A stretch of DNA of 64,000 nucleotides from Diphasiastrum complanatum (Eukaryota > Streptophyta > Lycopodiopsida > Lycopodiales > Lycopodiaceae). This document shows, in pieces, positions 34,640 through 47,584 of this stretch (position 1 is the first letter of the stretch; each line of letters begins with the position of its first letter). The DNA is taken from the NCBI GenBank assembly GCA_029204225.1, contig CM055104.1, forward strand, positions 40,957,244 to 41,021,243, read 5' to 3'. The notes under the pieces are model-generated. The model made no database searches. It worked only from the letters and a program-made list of their open reading frames with translations, and was not told where the DNA came from. The translations under genes and the position numbers were made by a program.

Positions 34640-35385
34640 ATAATCAATAAAAATATATGATTCAACTGACCTAACCTATAGTACCAAGGTAATGCTTTAT
34701 TGACTAGAACAGAAGTATTCAAGGCCTTGTGTTATAATAACAATAAGTCAGTCTATCTCTCAAGAGTAATCGCTATGTTGATGTAGGAAGACAATCAAAG
34801 AAGCTTAGACAGCTCTTCGAATTCAGTATCATATGCTCTATAAATAAACAAAGGCGCTAAGCGTTAGAAGAAGAAATGGTCGAAACAATTTGTATTGAAT
34901 TAGAAGCTGACACAGAATCAAGAGCAAGTATCGAATCCATAGTCAAAGAAGAAGATGTTCTATAAGTATTGAAAACACAATAATCATGAAATTCTGGATT
35001 GTAGGATATTGAAAGTGAAGAACGCCAACAACAAGCAGTTAGATTCATAGGCAAATGCAGTTGCAGTTACATCTCAATCCCCAGTACAATACATAGATGA
35101 AGGAATATTTATGATCATAGATCAGAAAGCACAAGTCGATAATGCTTGGTTTATGGATTCTAGAGCCACTCAACATATGACCAATCATTGCGAACTATCT
35201 ATTCCTATATGCCTTACAATACAAATAAATTCATTCCTCTTGGTGATAATAGTATACACACTATTGAACGTGAAGGTATTATAAGATTGAAGTTCCAGCA
35301 TGATCAATTCAAGTTACTATCAAATGTTTCATATGTACCTATACTGTCAACAAATGTCTTCAAGTCTCATCTGAAGTGAGGTGAC
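34640..35385 (+). pseudogene. Copia protease-region fragment
   Basis: Near 35140-35180 the plus strand reads AWFMDSRATQHMT, the copia protease motif with DSG changed to DSR. It continues after a frameshift with LGDNSIHTIEREGIIRLKFQ and LLSNVSYVPILSTNVF. The sequence from 34640 to 35100 is probably its gag but is too decayed to read. The fragment ends where a different copia protease starts. Confidence 0.7.
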
Positions 35386-36290
35386 AAAGGGCCATGGTGG
35401 ATAGATAGTGGAGCTATTTCACATAGGACTAGTCATAAGGAATATTTCTCTTCCTTGATCACTTATGATGGAGCTAAGAAAGTGATGTATGAAGGCCAAT
35501 GACGGTATGTGTGTCATTGAAGGCATTGGTTCTATTCCTCTTGCTCTCTCATATAAGAGGGAATCAAGAAGTAATAATAATAGTAATAATAACTCTCATT
35601 CCTTTACTTTCAAAGAATCCTTTTAGTATTGGAAAAGTGATTGACAATGAACATCAAGTAGGATTTAATGGAGATTGTTGTTTCATAAAGAAGGAAATAC
35701 CTTGATTGCTAGAGACATTCGACAAGGTAGACTTTATAAGCTTGATGTTTATGTGTGTTGTCTAACGAAAGAAGTTTGATGAGAAAGGAGGAAATCTCAT
35801 TGATGGCATATGATGTAAAGTCTCATAGACTTTCTTATTTCTCTAGTGCATGCCCTTTGCTAGTTGTGAGGCTACTAGGCTTGAAGAATGTGATTCTTGT
35901 GATGATTCCAAAAAAGTATTTTTGTAGCAAGGGATGCCACATGTTTTAAAAAATAAAGTAGATCAAATAATTATATGCTGGATAGAGAGACTTGGTGATG
36001 GAGATAGTTATAACGATCAAGAAGAGGTTTTTACTCCTTTTATGATGCAATCATTAAGAGAGAGTTTTGCAAGGGAGATCTCAATGGTGAGCATATTGAG
36101 GATTTTTATGGACTCAAAAGGGAAGCAAGGATGAAGTTTGATGCTCATCTTCACCTATTCTATTTCATTTTTATGGAAATCATAGAAAATAAAATCTGCT
36201 TTATGATGGTGGCATTGCTTTCACTATGGCTAGTGAATGAGATTTGATGTGATCTTGTTAGAACTTAATAAAATGTTGGGGGGAGAGTAT
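35385..36290 (+). pseudogene. Second copia protease/pre-integrase fragment
   Basis: Starts GDKGPWWIDSGAISHRTSH, a copia DSG protease motif from another subfamily. It is followed by readable scraps such as VIEGIGSIPLALSYK and TLIARDIRQGRLYKLDVYV, then stops. A G-rich run (GTTGGGGGGAGAG) near 36273-36285 could be a polypurine tract, but no LTR start is seen after it. Confidence 0.6.
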
Positions 36291-39079
36291 TTTTAGACTT
36301 TTAGATCAAAAAATATTATTATGACTAAAGGTTACAATGTCCTTATGAACAATCACGAGGTCGACCTTAAAGTCCTCCATCAACACCAAGTGGAAATTGG
36401 CAATTTGGAGCGAGGAGGCATCAAGATAGAATCCGAAGTTTAGAGAAAATTGGATATGTTTTTGCAAGTTCTTGAAGACCTAATTAAGGGCAAAGCAATA
36501 GAAATTAAGTGCATTTCTATCTTACCTTATCTCATTTATGTCATGTCAATGTGTGAAAAAACTGCCAAGTTTTGATAAGACTAGTTTAATTGTTCTACAT
36601 CCTTTGGATCTTGAAGATGGAATACTATTTATTGTTGTTTTTTTATGATCAATTAAAGGCTCTCAAAATGATATTGAAAAGTATTTAAATGCTCAATATA
36701 TTTATCGTGATGCAAAGTTTAAGATCTAGGATTCCATTATTCGCAAATTGGCAATTTGTTGACATTGTAGGATCAAGGTTCTACTACAAAGTTCAAGGAG
36801 GATCTTCAAGAAAATCAAATTGAAAATTTTGAAATTTTGATCATGGTAAGGCAGATGAAGAAATTTCATCTTTGCACTCATTCACCCATAGGTTTCTAGA
36901 GTTTTAAGATCTTCAATGGCAAGATGGCAATGAAGGCATGATCATACGTAGTGTTTCATGTTGCATGCACCTCAAGTGAGATGCAATATGAAACAACCAA
37001 GCAAGAACTCATCATATGACTGATTTCACACATGTGCATTGCTATTTTATAGAGATATCAAATACATAAGTATCAATGAACTTATTCATTAGGATTCTCT
37101 TTTCTTCATCTCATTGTGTATAATTGATATAACTGATAGTGAAACATCCATTTTGGACACTATTCTCTATATCAATGATGGAGTCGCTCCTTTTGGCTTG
37201 TAGAGGATAAAAAGTAAAAGAGATGTTCTTCAGAAGACCCTGATTCTTAAGATATAACAAAGTCATATTGTTCAAATAGCAACTCACATTGAAAACAAAT
37301 TGTGAAAAATAGAGTAGCACCAAGTTGACTATTTGAGGCCTATTGTTGTAGGCCGAGTTCTAGTTGCTCATTGTTATATTTTTCACCATTTAGATCATGT
37401 TTAAATGTCAAGGGAGGTACAAGAACTTCTTTCCTATTGGTTAATGTGTTGGAAAAATCCTTGTAACTAGCCAAGATCACCTTATTACCATTGATCATAA
37501 TTAAGGGAGATTATTGATTTGCATATATGAATGTGTGGCAAAGATGCATTAGGACCAAAGTGCATAGGACAAGATCTATTCACTACAAAGAGAGGTGTGA
37601 TGAATTCATATATCATCGACTAAGTGGAGAGCTTTGTCACTCATTGGTGACACCTTGAATCTTTGTTGTTGTTGTCTTCTTCTTCTCTCTAGGTGAAATT
37701 TTGTATCTCTCTCCCTCGCGATGGCTGCCTCTACGTGATCGTTGTGTGAAAAATGCAAAAATAAGCTTGGTAGAGGCCAAAAATCTTGTGTATAGATAAA
37801 CACACATGTGTGGAGCCTGTTCTCACGTGTGAAAATAATGTACTTGTCATGTACCATAATCATATAGGTTGTACATATGATTTAATTCAAGTTCTAGTGG
37901 CTAAAAAGGCCAAAAACTAGTTTTCTAGACATATGGCACATGGCATCAATCTATTGATTGCATGAACCACATCCTTTGGTTAGGTGTCATATCACATGTG
38001 TAGAGGATAGGTCACATGTGTGGAATAAGCTGAAGTAGGCGAATTTTGACTTCTAGATGATTTCCAAGTAGATCTCCATATAGAAGGAAAATGGACCAAA
38101 AGTACTCAAAATAGAAGGTTTTGTCCAAGTGTCAGTTTTGCATGATGAATCATCATATGACAAAGCACCTTCACACATGTGGGATCAGAGGGATGATCAG
38201 TACCACGAGCTCTCAATTATTGTATATATAGAGCCACATTTGGCCATAATCAATGTGAGACACGAATCTTGGTTTTGGAAGCAATTTTGAGTGATTCTCT
38301 CCATTTGTCTACATTTGTTTTGATTGTTTTGAGGTTCTATCAATGTGTACTTGATTTTTAGGTTAGAGTCTGTACTCAGACAGTGTTTCACACGTGTGAA
38401 ACCATAAAGTACACCTACCTTCAATTAATGATTGTTCTTGTTAGGATTTTGTGTCTAGAATTGATCTAGATTGATCTTAATCTCAAAGAGATTGATAGAT
38501 CAAGTAATCTGACAGCCAATCCCTCTTGAGGATCATATTAGGATCCACTCTTGGTCCTTTTTGTACCTTTTCCACGTGTTGCATGTCCCTCATTGCTACC
38601 TGTCCACCATCTATCTCCATGGCGCCCTCCTCCATCGCTATTATGGCACCCTAAGCCTTTCTCCATCGCTGCTACTTTTCCGCTCTCCTATTGTTCCGCC
38701 TTCCCCCATATGTAGGTGTTCCGCCCTCCTTTCCCCCACCCCCCCTTCCTCCTCCATGGCAAGGAAGACAAGGGCGAGCCCTTACTCCTCCGCCCCTTCT
38801 CCTCCTTCTCCTGCCGATGCGCAACAAGCCCCTCTCCCTACTGGACAGGTCCCTCTCCCCGCTGGACAGGCCCTTCTCCCTCTGCTAGACAGCTGCAGCC
38901 CCCCTCCTCTTCTCATTCTACCCCTAGATCCCCCTTCTCCGTATTGAAAATTAAGCCCACAGTTGTCTCCTTGGAATCACAAACTTAGATAGCCAATTTA
39001 TTTGAAGAACGTCTACAATGGGCTTCTGGTTGATCTCCAGCAAAGGGTAACCAATCATGTCATAATTTCAAAGTTCAGA
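36291..39079. other. No recognised gene; decayed repeats
   Basis: Several short ORFs without family signatures. CACGTGTG or CACATGTG palindromes recur near 37805, 37825, 37995, 38015, 38172 and 38390. A GC- and Pro-codon-rich patch at about 38660-38940 contains three CTGGACAGG-like repeats. The segment is probably old transposon sequence; no domain was identified. Confidence 0.3.
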
Positions 39080-39407
39080 TGTTAAGTTTAATTTCTTGAA
39101 GTCATTGAAGACTTGGCCATCTTCAAGGGCTTCCGCAAACTTGCATTTAGAACAAGTCTGCAGAAATACATTACTTTCAAGACAGTCTGCAGAATGAACT
39201 ATGTTCGAGACAGCTTCATGACAGTCCAAAAGTTCAACTATTTTTTAACACCCTCGATTTTTTTGTGAAATGTTCACGACAGTTTTGAGACAGTTCAAAA
39301 GTTCAAATATTTTTTAACACCTTCGACTTTGTTCGCGAAAAGTTCACAAAGAGAGAGAAAATTCCCGAAGGTCATCTATTTTCATGTTAAATTGTTTTAA
39401 AGACACC

Positions 39408-39480
39408 TTCGTCTTTTTAAAGGCACCTTCATCTTTTTAAGGGCACCTTCACCTTTTTAAGGGCACCTTCGTCTTTTTCT
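39408..39480 (+). repeat. Short tandem repeat in the LTR, about 22 bp x 4
   Basis: Four units of the form GGCACCTTCGTCTTTTTAAA in a row, with small variants. The same GCACCTTCRTCTTTTT motif recurs in the LTR tandem repeat at 22397-22690, so the two LTRs may be distantly related. Confidence 0.75.
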
Positions 39481-39752
39481 CAAAATCTCGAAGAGAGAGA
39501 AAAATGTCAAAGGTCATCTACTTTGAACGAGGATTGTTCCCAACCACTTTCCAAATTTGGGAAGTGAGAGAAAGTCGCTTCCCTTATAAAGCGAAGTGAG
39601 AGAATTTGCAACGCCCTCGTCCACGTCAACATTCCTTATGGGTTGACAGTATACACTATGTATAGTTGTCACAGAAGCCATATACTTCCAAGTACAACAG
39701 CTCACCTAATTAGGTGACAATCATTTATTGTAATTAATACACGAATGAAATC

Positions 39753-39760
39753 TATAAATA
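39753..39760 (+). promoter_or_regulatory. LTR TATA box
   Basis: TATAAATA within TCTATAAATAGATC, about 590 bp before the end of the LTR and in the sense of the element that follows. Confidence 0.5.
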
Positions 39761-40348
39761 GATCATCCAAGTACAGATTGTTGGTTGCTCCGTCCATGAG
39801 ACGCATTATTTGAGCCTCCCAATTATGTCGTCAATTTTGGTTGTAATTACTATTTGTATTGTGCTTCAGTGTAATATAACAGCAACACATTTTTATCTAT
39901 GTACAACGTAGATGAATGCATGTTGTGATTGAATGCACTTTCATTGATATTTGATCGCGCTTGTATACTCACTCTGATCAGAACACGGACGTCTACAACT
40001 CCTCAGTTTTTTATCAGATGATGGCTATCTTTGACGCCTGAGGAACTCGCGATATCATACTGCTCGTCCATTTATTTCAGAACTACACTTCACATTGATT
40101 CTGATTTCAGTAGTACCACACACAAACCATCTCTAATCTCTTCGGTGGACTGTACTCTTGGTTTTAGAGTATGAATTAATTTTTAAGATCATGTTGGAAA
40201 ATCAGAATGCATGAAGATTATCTTCAGCATAAGCTGTCTATTAGACTATATTTGCACCTAGCAACCGATTAGAACATGAGAGCTGTTCTGCAATATTCTT
40301 GCTCTCTTCTCCGTTCTCGTTCTTCCTATCTCCCTTGACCCATCAGAT

Positions 40349-40360
40349 TGGTATCGGAGC
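40349..40360 (+). other. Primer binding site, tRNA-Met type
   Basis: TGGTATCGGAGC, one mismatch to TGGTATCAGAGC, located 50 bp before the gag start. Confidence 0.75.
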
Positions 40361-40410
40361 TTAGTCCAAATAAACCAAGAGATTAAATTTGTCCTATTTG
40401 TATACTATTA

Positions 40411-43096
40411 TCATGTCTCATATAGGCAGCTCTTCATCTTCATTGACAAGGTTAACAGTTCTAACTTCTACATTTAAAAGTTGAAACTTAGAATGATGTT
40501 GATAGATAGAGATCTTTGGGATGTAGTAGAAGGTGCAGACCTAAAACCAGAAGATGGTGATCAAGCAAAGGCCTGGAAGATCAAAGATCAGAAGGCCTTA
40601 GCATGTATCACCTCAATCTGGCTGACTACCAAATATCTCACATTACCACGTGCAAAACCTCTAAGGAAGCGCTGGACTTGTTATCAAGTCTCTATGAGAC
40701 TCGCGATATAACCACAAGACTACATCTTAGAAGGAAGTTCTTTACTCTTAGCATGTCTAATTCTACTGCCATCACTTCTCACATCAACAGCTTCAAGTCC
40801 CTATTAGATCAGTTATCAACTATAGGATGTTCTATTCAAGATGATAATGTCGTCATGACCTTGCTTTCTTCTCTTCCAAAGTCCTATGAGCACTTTGTGG
40901 TGATGATCTCCACACAACCGGACCTCACCCTTCAAAAGGTGATTGGTCATCTTCTTCAAGAAGAAATGCGGAGAAAGACTAGCAGCCTGTCCATCAAAGA
41001 CAAATCCATGGCGCTATACACCAAGAAGAAAGATCATTCCAAGGGCAAGAATCAGGTGTAGCATCAACAACAGAAGCCTCACACTCAAGGTGGACATGGT
41101 GGATCGCGCAAGAAGCTCTTCTGCAGATATTGCAAGAGAGCTAATCACGACATCAAGATTCAAGGAGCAGGATACACATTTGTTAATGGCTAACAATAGC
41201 ATCGGAGACTCTGATAGCTGATACCTAGACAGTGGCACTACCCAACACATGACCTCTCGCAAGGAATGGTTTACCGAGTATGCAGCTTACAGCAGAGATC
41301 AATTCATCTACCTCAAAGATTCAAGCACCATACGTGTGGAAGGCAAAGGAATAGTGAAGATCACCTTCAACAATGATCTATCTATTTGTGTTCCTAACGT
41401 CCTTCATGTTTCCTCAGTTATCAAAGAACATGTTATCAGTAACTGATGAGGACTACATTGTTACCTTCTCATCTGAGGAGTGTACAATATTCGAGAAAGA
41501 TACTCCTCTGACTACATGCACTAGAGTCGGAAACTTTTACGTACTCTCTAATTCAGTTGCATTAGCTAGTATCTCTAATGAAAATATAAACGACAATGTT
41601 GTTCTATGGCATAGTCGATTTGGACACGTGAATACAAGATCACTTTCTTATATGCTTTGTAATAATTTAGTTGATAGTTTGAATTTCTCGTCTTCATTAG
41701 ATAGAAAATCTTTCTTTTGTGAATCATGCATTTATGGGAAGCACTCTAAAAGCAAGTTTTCAAAATCACATTCCATCAAATCAAAGCATATATTAGATCT
41801 TACACATAGCGATCTTTGTGGTCCAATGCCAAATCCATCCTTAGGAGATGCAGTCTATTTTATCACTTTCATAGATGATTACTCCAGATGGTCTACAGTC
41901 ATGTTCATTAAGCACAAATCTGAAGCCTTTGAATGCTTCAAGAGATTCAAGGCCATGGCTGAGACACAAAGGTCTAGGAAAGTGAAGGCACTCCGAACTG
42001 ATGGTGGCGATGAATACATCTCCAACGAGATGTCCGACTACCTAGCTAAACATGGCATCAAAAGACAGTTCACTACTTCCTATTCGCCTCAATAGAACGA
42101 GATTGCAAAAAGGAAGAATCAAACTCTTCTCAACTCAGCCAGATCCATGCTACATCACCCACACCTACCTGCAAAGTTATGGGCAGAAGCTACTGCCACA
42201 TCCTGTTTCTTGCAAAACAGATCCAGCACCAAAGTCATCATGAAGTTTGGCATGGGCACAAGCCTAGTGTCAGCCATTTAAAAATCTTTGATTGTATATG
42301 TTTTGTTCACATTCCTAAATAGCTAAGGAAGAAGCTGGATCATAGGACAAATAAATGTATTTTCATTGGCTATCCTGATGAACATAAAGCTTATAAAGTT
42401 TATGATCCATCCACCAATGTAGTATTTGTCTCTAGGGATGTAATATTTCAAGAACATACATACTATGATTTCAAAAAACCATCGATAAACGATGCTATGT
42501 CATTTCATCCTATTTTACGTAGCATGGATTCTTCCAACATTGATGTTCCTTCTACAAAACTTGCAGCTACAGCTAGAGAAGCCGAACAGCCGACAGTACC
42601 TGTCATCAGACCAGACCAAGCTAGCTCGAACAGATCTGGAGAAAATCAAGATGAAGCATCATCACATTTTGGTCAACCAAACGTCCGCAGATCTTCACGG
42701 ACTCGAACAGTTCCTGAGAGGTATGCACCTCAATCATTCTGGACTTCATCAGAAGAACCAGAGAGCCTAGCTAAAGCAATTAACTCCAAGGATGCTGTGA
42801 AGTGGCAAGAAGCTATGGAAAGCGAGTACAACTCACTTTGATGAATCAGACCTGGACACTGCTCGACTTCCCCACTCACAAGAGAGTTATCGACAACAAG
42901 TGGATCTTCAAGAAGAAGATCAACTCTGATGGTTCCATTGTCAAATGGAAAGCACGACTGGTGGCTAAAGGATTCACTTAAGTCCAAGGAGTGGATTATC
43001 AAGAAATTTTTAGTCATGTCGTCAAGATGCAGTCAATCAGGACTTTGATTGCGTTAACAGCCGCGAGAGACCTCAAATTGCACCAAATGGATGTCA
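40411..43096 (+). pseudogene. Copia gag-protease-integrase-RT (truncated)
   Basis: Gag opens MSHIGSSSSSLTRL and carries a UBN2-type domain (LRMMLIDRDLWDVVEGADLK, then HINSFKSLLDQLSTIGCSI). A zinc knuckle begins FCRYCKRANHDIK, with its distal part disrupted. Protease reads YLDSGTTQHMTSRKEWF. Integrase follows: GAG-pre domain LWHSRFGHVNTRSLSYML, zinc site CESCIYGKHSK, core DLTHSDLCGPMPNPSLGDA and ITFIDDYSRW, then KALRTDGGDEYIS. The RT N-terminus KWIFKKKINSDGSIVKWKAR runs to HQMDVKN, where the element stops at a junction. Frameshifts lie near 40600, 41050 and 41400, with stops near 42094 and 42979. Confidence 0.88.
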
Positions 43097-44330
43097 AGAA
43101 CTCTTTGTCCATGGCTTCTCTCCTTAGATCAGAGTCTGGTTGGCTAAGTGCCTCTTCGACTGTTGTCGGTTCCTGTATCAAGAGACATGCAGACTCAGGA
43201 GTATACCTTGTGGGTTGTGTGCGCACTCGGCTTGATCTTCTGGGAGGAATCGACTGATGAACCACTCCTGGGACTTGTTGCTGGGTAGCAGCAACGTCTT
43301 CATCTGATTCGTTGTCGAATAGTGGATCGACAATGGATACGCTTGAGCCTAAATCTTGGATAGTCGTGTCAATGGTAGGTGATAAAGGTTCTCCTGAAAC
43401 AATATATTTGCCTTTGATGTCGACGAACTGATCCTCGATAAATACTATATCCCGACTGTACAAGATTTATTGGGTATCGGGATCATACAGCTTGTATGTG
43501 TTATCAGATGAAGTATACCCAATCAGGATGGTCTTGAGACCTTGGAAGTCGAATTTCTTCCTCGTGCCTTTTGGGATTTGCGCGTAGGCGACGCATCCGA
43601 ATACTCTTAGGTTCTTCACAGAAGGCTTAGAGCTTGTCTACACCTTATGGGGTGTTTTGCCTGAGAGGGCCTTGGTCGAACATCTATTCTGGACATAAGC
43701 TACAGTGGAGACAGCTTCGGTCCAGAAGCTCTTGGGCAGCGATGCATGTGCCAGCATACATTTAGCTGATTCAACCAGAGTACGGTTCTTCCTCTCGGCT
43801 AAGCCATTAGACTGAGGACTATAAGGAGTGATGAATTGCTGCTCAATGCCTTGGCTTTGGCAGTACTCCTTAAATTCAGTAGAGATGTACTCTCCACCAT
43901 TGTCAAACCTCAGGGCCTTGATCGTCCTTCCAGTCTCTTAGATTGCACGCTCCTTGAAGATTTTGAAGCAATTGAAAGCTTCTGATCTCTTCTGGATAAA
44001 ATACACCATAGTCCTTCTGGAGAATTCATCAACAAAATTTATAAAATACTTTGCATCTTTCAGAGAAGGATTCTTCATCAGCCCAGAAATGTCTGAATGC
44101 ACAACGTCTAACATCTAGCAGTATGTTGATGGCTTGATCTAAATGGTTTCCTAGTCTGTTTACCAACTAAACAGTCTTGACAGACAGGTAACTCGACTTT
44201 ATTACTAGGATAGTCTAGATCAAGAACAATAGAATGTTTAGACATTTGTTGTACAGCAGCATGATTCAGGTGACCAAGTCTATAATGCAAAGTAAACTTT
44301 TATTTGCTTGAATAGAAGTATTGAGTGTCT
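43097..44330 (-). pseudogene. Copia integrase to RT N-terminus, opposite strand
   Basis: On the minus strand 44290-44108 encodes the GAG-pre-integrase MHYRLGHLNHAAVQQMSKHS with CQDCLVGKQTRKPF. The integrase core follows with SDISGLMKNPSLKDAKYFIN and NGLAERKNRTLVESAKCML. The linker after it contains PPRRSSRVRTQPTRYTPES, and the reading ends at EEALSQPDSDLRREAMDKEF near 43105. There it meets, head to head, the plus-strand RT of the preceding element. Stops near 43465, 43638, 43939 and 44116 break the frame. Confidence 0.82.
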
Positions 44331-44416
44331 GACTAGAGGCAGAAAAGCAATGACTTAATCTATACAAGTATCAATGTCTCTTTCCGAGGGACCTTGGTTT
44401 TTCTACTGACACGATC

Positions 44417-44750
44417 TTGGCAATGATGGCACTATATGAGAGAGTCCTTGGCTATTTTCGGAGTGACACCGGCATTTTAGATTATATCTGGAGCACTGTT
44501 GGCGTGAAACAATATTGCTCTTTATCCTCAACCCTGTTTGGACTATATATTGACAAGCTTGAGAGAGTCATTGAGAGATGTATGCACAGGCTGTAGGCTT
44601 GGGAGTATCTTGATTGCTATACTTTTATATGCAAATGACGTGGTTCTCTTATCTCCTACCAAAGAGGGTTTACAGCAACAGTTAGACAGCCTCCATGCCT
44701 TACTGCAGCAGATGGGGATTGGAGATTAATATATTGAAAACCAAGATTAT
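44417..44750 (+). pseudogene. LINE reverse transcriptase fragment
   Basis: The plus strand reads VGVKQYCSLSSTLFGLYIDK, the conserved non-LTR RT block normally GVKQGCPLSPTLF. After a frameshift it reads ILLYANDVVLLSPTKEGLQQ, in which the catalytic YADD has become YAND. Only about 110 codons remain and both key motifs are damaged, so it is inactive. The LINE clade cannot be set from this length. Confidence 0.78.
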
Positions 44751-47584
44751 GATTTTCAATACATCGAGAACTTTTATGCAGCGCCAGGAACTCGCATTAC
44801 ATCCTTCTACAACGTCAGCACAGACCTGACATCTTGACATGGATACATATGACTACTCTCCGCTCTCATGGTTACCACATACTTGACATGTACTTTTGTC
44901 TTATATGCCTTTTGGCATGGAAAATACATTAATAAAGCTTTCTTTCTTTCTTTTTCTTTTTCTTCTTCTTCTTCTCTCTCTCTCTCTCAAAAGATATAGC
45001 TTCATTGCGTATTTATCATTAATTTGCATATTTGTAGGATTTGTAGAGCTCTTGGCCTCCTTCAAGAGGGCTTGAATTAGATCCATAACTTTGCTCGAGA
45101 TCTAAAGGGTTTTATTTTTTTTTGTTAGCCATTTGATCAGTTATAGTGCTCTTGCCTAACATTGTCATTGTAGTGTTTTGTGCAATTACTTATCTTTCAA
45201 AGTAAATAAAAGATTTTCATTTTCTTTCACACGTGTAAATTTTTTTCAAAACAACTATGGCACTAGGAATAGTGTACCACTTGCAAGACCCTATGACACG
45301 ATGAAACCCAAAATGCACTTAGAATTAAGTTAAAAAACCTTTTGTATATTGAGAATCTAAACTTTTTTGTAGAGTCTACTGTATTTGTGCAAATTTGTCA
45401 ATCATAATATCCATCAAATCATGTATAACCAACATAGATTCCATCGTAATTTTCCATATAGAATAGTTAGATGAAGTCAATTCATTCTTTGATTTACACT
45501 AAACTAGCATAATGAGATATAATGACTAGTTTGAGTAGAAATTGATCAAACTTGTTGGAAAAAAAAAATCATATACAATTAACTATAACCTAGTACTACA
45601 AAACCACTCTATAAGTATTTTATAATATACTTTGACACTTGTAAGAGATCATATTGGATCTAGAAAAGAATAAATACAAACTTTCTACTCACATTAAGCT
45701 ACTCTATCGAAATTGGAAAGAAGTGTGGGTAATTTGAAATAAATCACTATCTTAATGAAATCTAACTCCATATCCAAAACATAGTGGCAAAATACTTTTC
45801 ATAAGACTCCAAAATAATAGTTGAAAGAAATTATCAAACTTTTCTCAAGGTCGATTCACCTATCCAAGAGTTTCGTTGCAAAATCTTTAGGAGAATGCAA
45901 AAAATTAGCTACCAGTTTTGGTCCACTCTTTAATCTTGCATACACAAGTAATAGATCACTTGAATGAACTTGGAAGAATGATAATCAAGCTCTAATACTA
46001 GCGTAAAAGTTTCATACACTTAAGTACCTCACTAAGTGCTAAGATTCAATGGATGTCTAATTAAACTTATGATGCACAAAAACAAAGGGTTATGCTACCA
46101 AATAATAAAAATACCATCTTGACAAAACCTAACTACTAGTAAAAGCTCTAAATTGAGGAGAACATGCTCACTTGCATCCATCCACAACAATAATCGTGTT
46201 AGAACAGGAAAATTCTTGTGAGAATTACATGTCTACACATTCTCAATTGTTACCCATGTCACAACAAGTGGTCATTGCCAAGTTAGGTTACTCTAATCTT
46301 GTCCAAAATATGAGTATAAAGTCAGACATTGTTTCAGTTTCACTCAAAGTTAAACAATACTGTTGAAAGTGCAATAATAAGTGCTTCAAAACACGCCCAC
46401 GTGCGTGCGCGCGCACACAAACAAGAGATACACCTTAGGAAGAACAATTAAACATTAAGAAGAAGATAGAAATATCACACTTTACAGCATCAAAATTTTC
46501 TGAAACTAAATCATAATCTCAAGAAAGTTTTATCCAGATGTTCAGATAGATACCTTTGAAAAGCATGCCCATTTCAAAAGTTCAGTATCCACTGTTGATT
46601 CCTACCAGCCAGTGTTATTCTGGTCTAATCATCAGAGGACTTGGGCAGCAACATTATCATTCTTAAAAACACCATTTACAAAATAATGGAAGCTTAGGAA
46701 CCTAGTGATATAAGAAGCCAATTCTTTTTAATGGATCATAAGCAAATCACGAGTCATACTTAGGCTGTTCATCACACAAACAGATAACAAGCGTGCAGAG
46801 TTTCCAGTTCTTGGAATTAAGATTGTATTTATAAACATGTTTGAATTGTTGAATAGTCCATCAATAATTCCAAGAATTACAAAATCAGTCGGTGCTCATC
46901 TTTTCTTGTGAAGGAAAAACTACAAAACGATGTGAAACCAATGTGAAACCAATGTGAAAAAGATTCTAACTAGGAATTCAAAAGCAATCATATGAATTAA
47001 TTTGGCCAAAAATAACATCAATAAACGCTCAAAAATAAGCTTGGCAAGGATTGTTGCACCTGTAATGATCTGAAATGGACTTTCAAAGGCCACATTCACT
47101 AACAGATTATGATTCTGCCTAACTTTGGTGTATTGTCATCAATGTTCACATTTTACCTTTAGTCTATACATAATTTGTCAAGTAAGAGGAGGAGATTAAA
47201 CAGCTGAATGTTTTGCTTAATGACATAAATGCCACATTTGAAGGCATCACTTTCAAACCAGTCAATTGAAAATTACATAAGAAGTACAAAATGAATATAT
47301 GAATTGCTCAAATGCACTGCTTCTCGTTCTGATCAATGTTAAAACATCTGATACCTTCTTGCCTCTTTGTGACCATGGCTTGCAGTCGGCTAGAACAATA
47401 TCCCCTTCATAAGGTGTAACAGTGAGTATCTGACAAATAATGGATCCACATTTCCACCACATTTTGATGACCCATTATTTGCACTGTGATATCAAAACTT
47501 GATTAGCCAAATTCAGCCAATCAAGTTAAATGGACTAATTTCAAAGTTGACAAAACAAAATAGCAAATCCAATACATGAGGAAG
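44751..47584. other. No recognised gene
   Basis: A pyrimidine-rich (CTTT/CTT/CT) tract lies at about 44938-44990. An alternating purine-pyrimidine patch lies near 46397-46420. The last few hundred bases should contain the 3' UTR and poly(A) region of the pseudouridine synthase gene. No coding region is supported. Confidence 0.4.

Larger units (their letters stand above)
39080..40345 (+). repeat. Probable copia 5' LTR
   Basis: The right end (CA then GAT) precedes a primer site at 40349 and a copia gag at 40411. The left end is placed at TGTTAAG by analogy only, since no second copy exists in the window. It contains a TATA box at 39753-39760 and a short tandem repeat. Confidence 0.5.

Noticed and set aside
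38561-38988. Overlapping Pro/Ser-rich ORFs
   Set aside because: C-rich low-complexity DNA is open in all three frames; there is no domain, start context or splice signal to support a gene.
40481-40711. Separate 76-codon gene
   Set aside because: It is the copia gag UBN2 domain read before a frameshift; it belongs to the element at 40411-43096.
47262-47462. 66-codon minus-strand ORF downstream of RPUS7
   Set aside because: It lies after the RPUS7 stop codon and probably in its 3' UTR; no conserved motif is visible.
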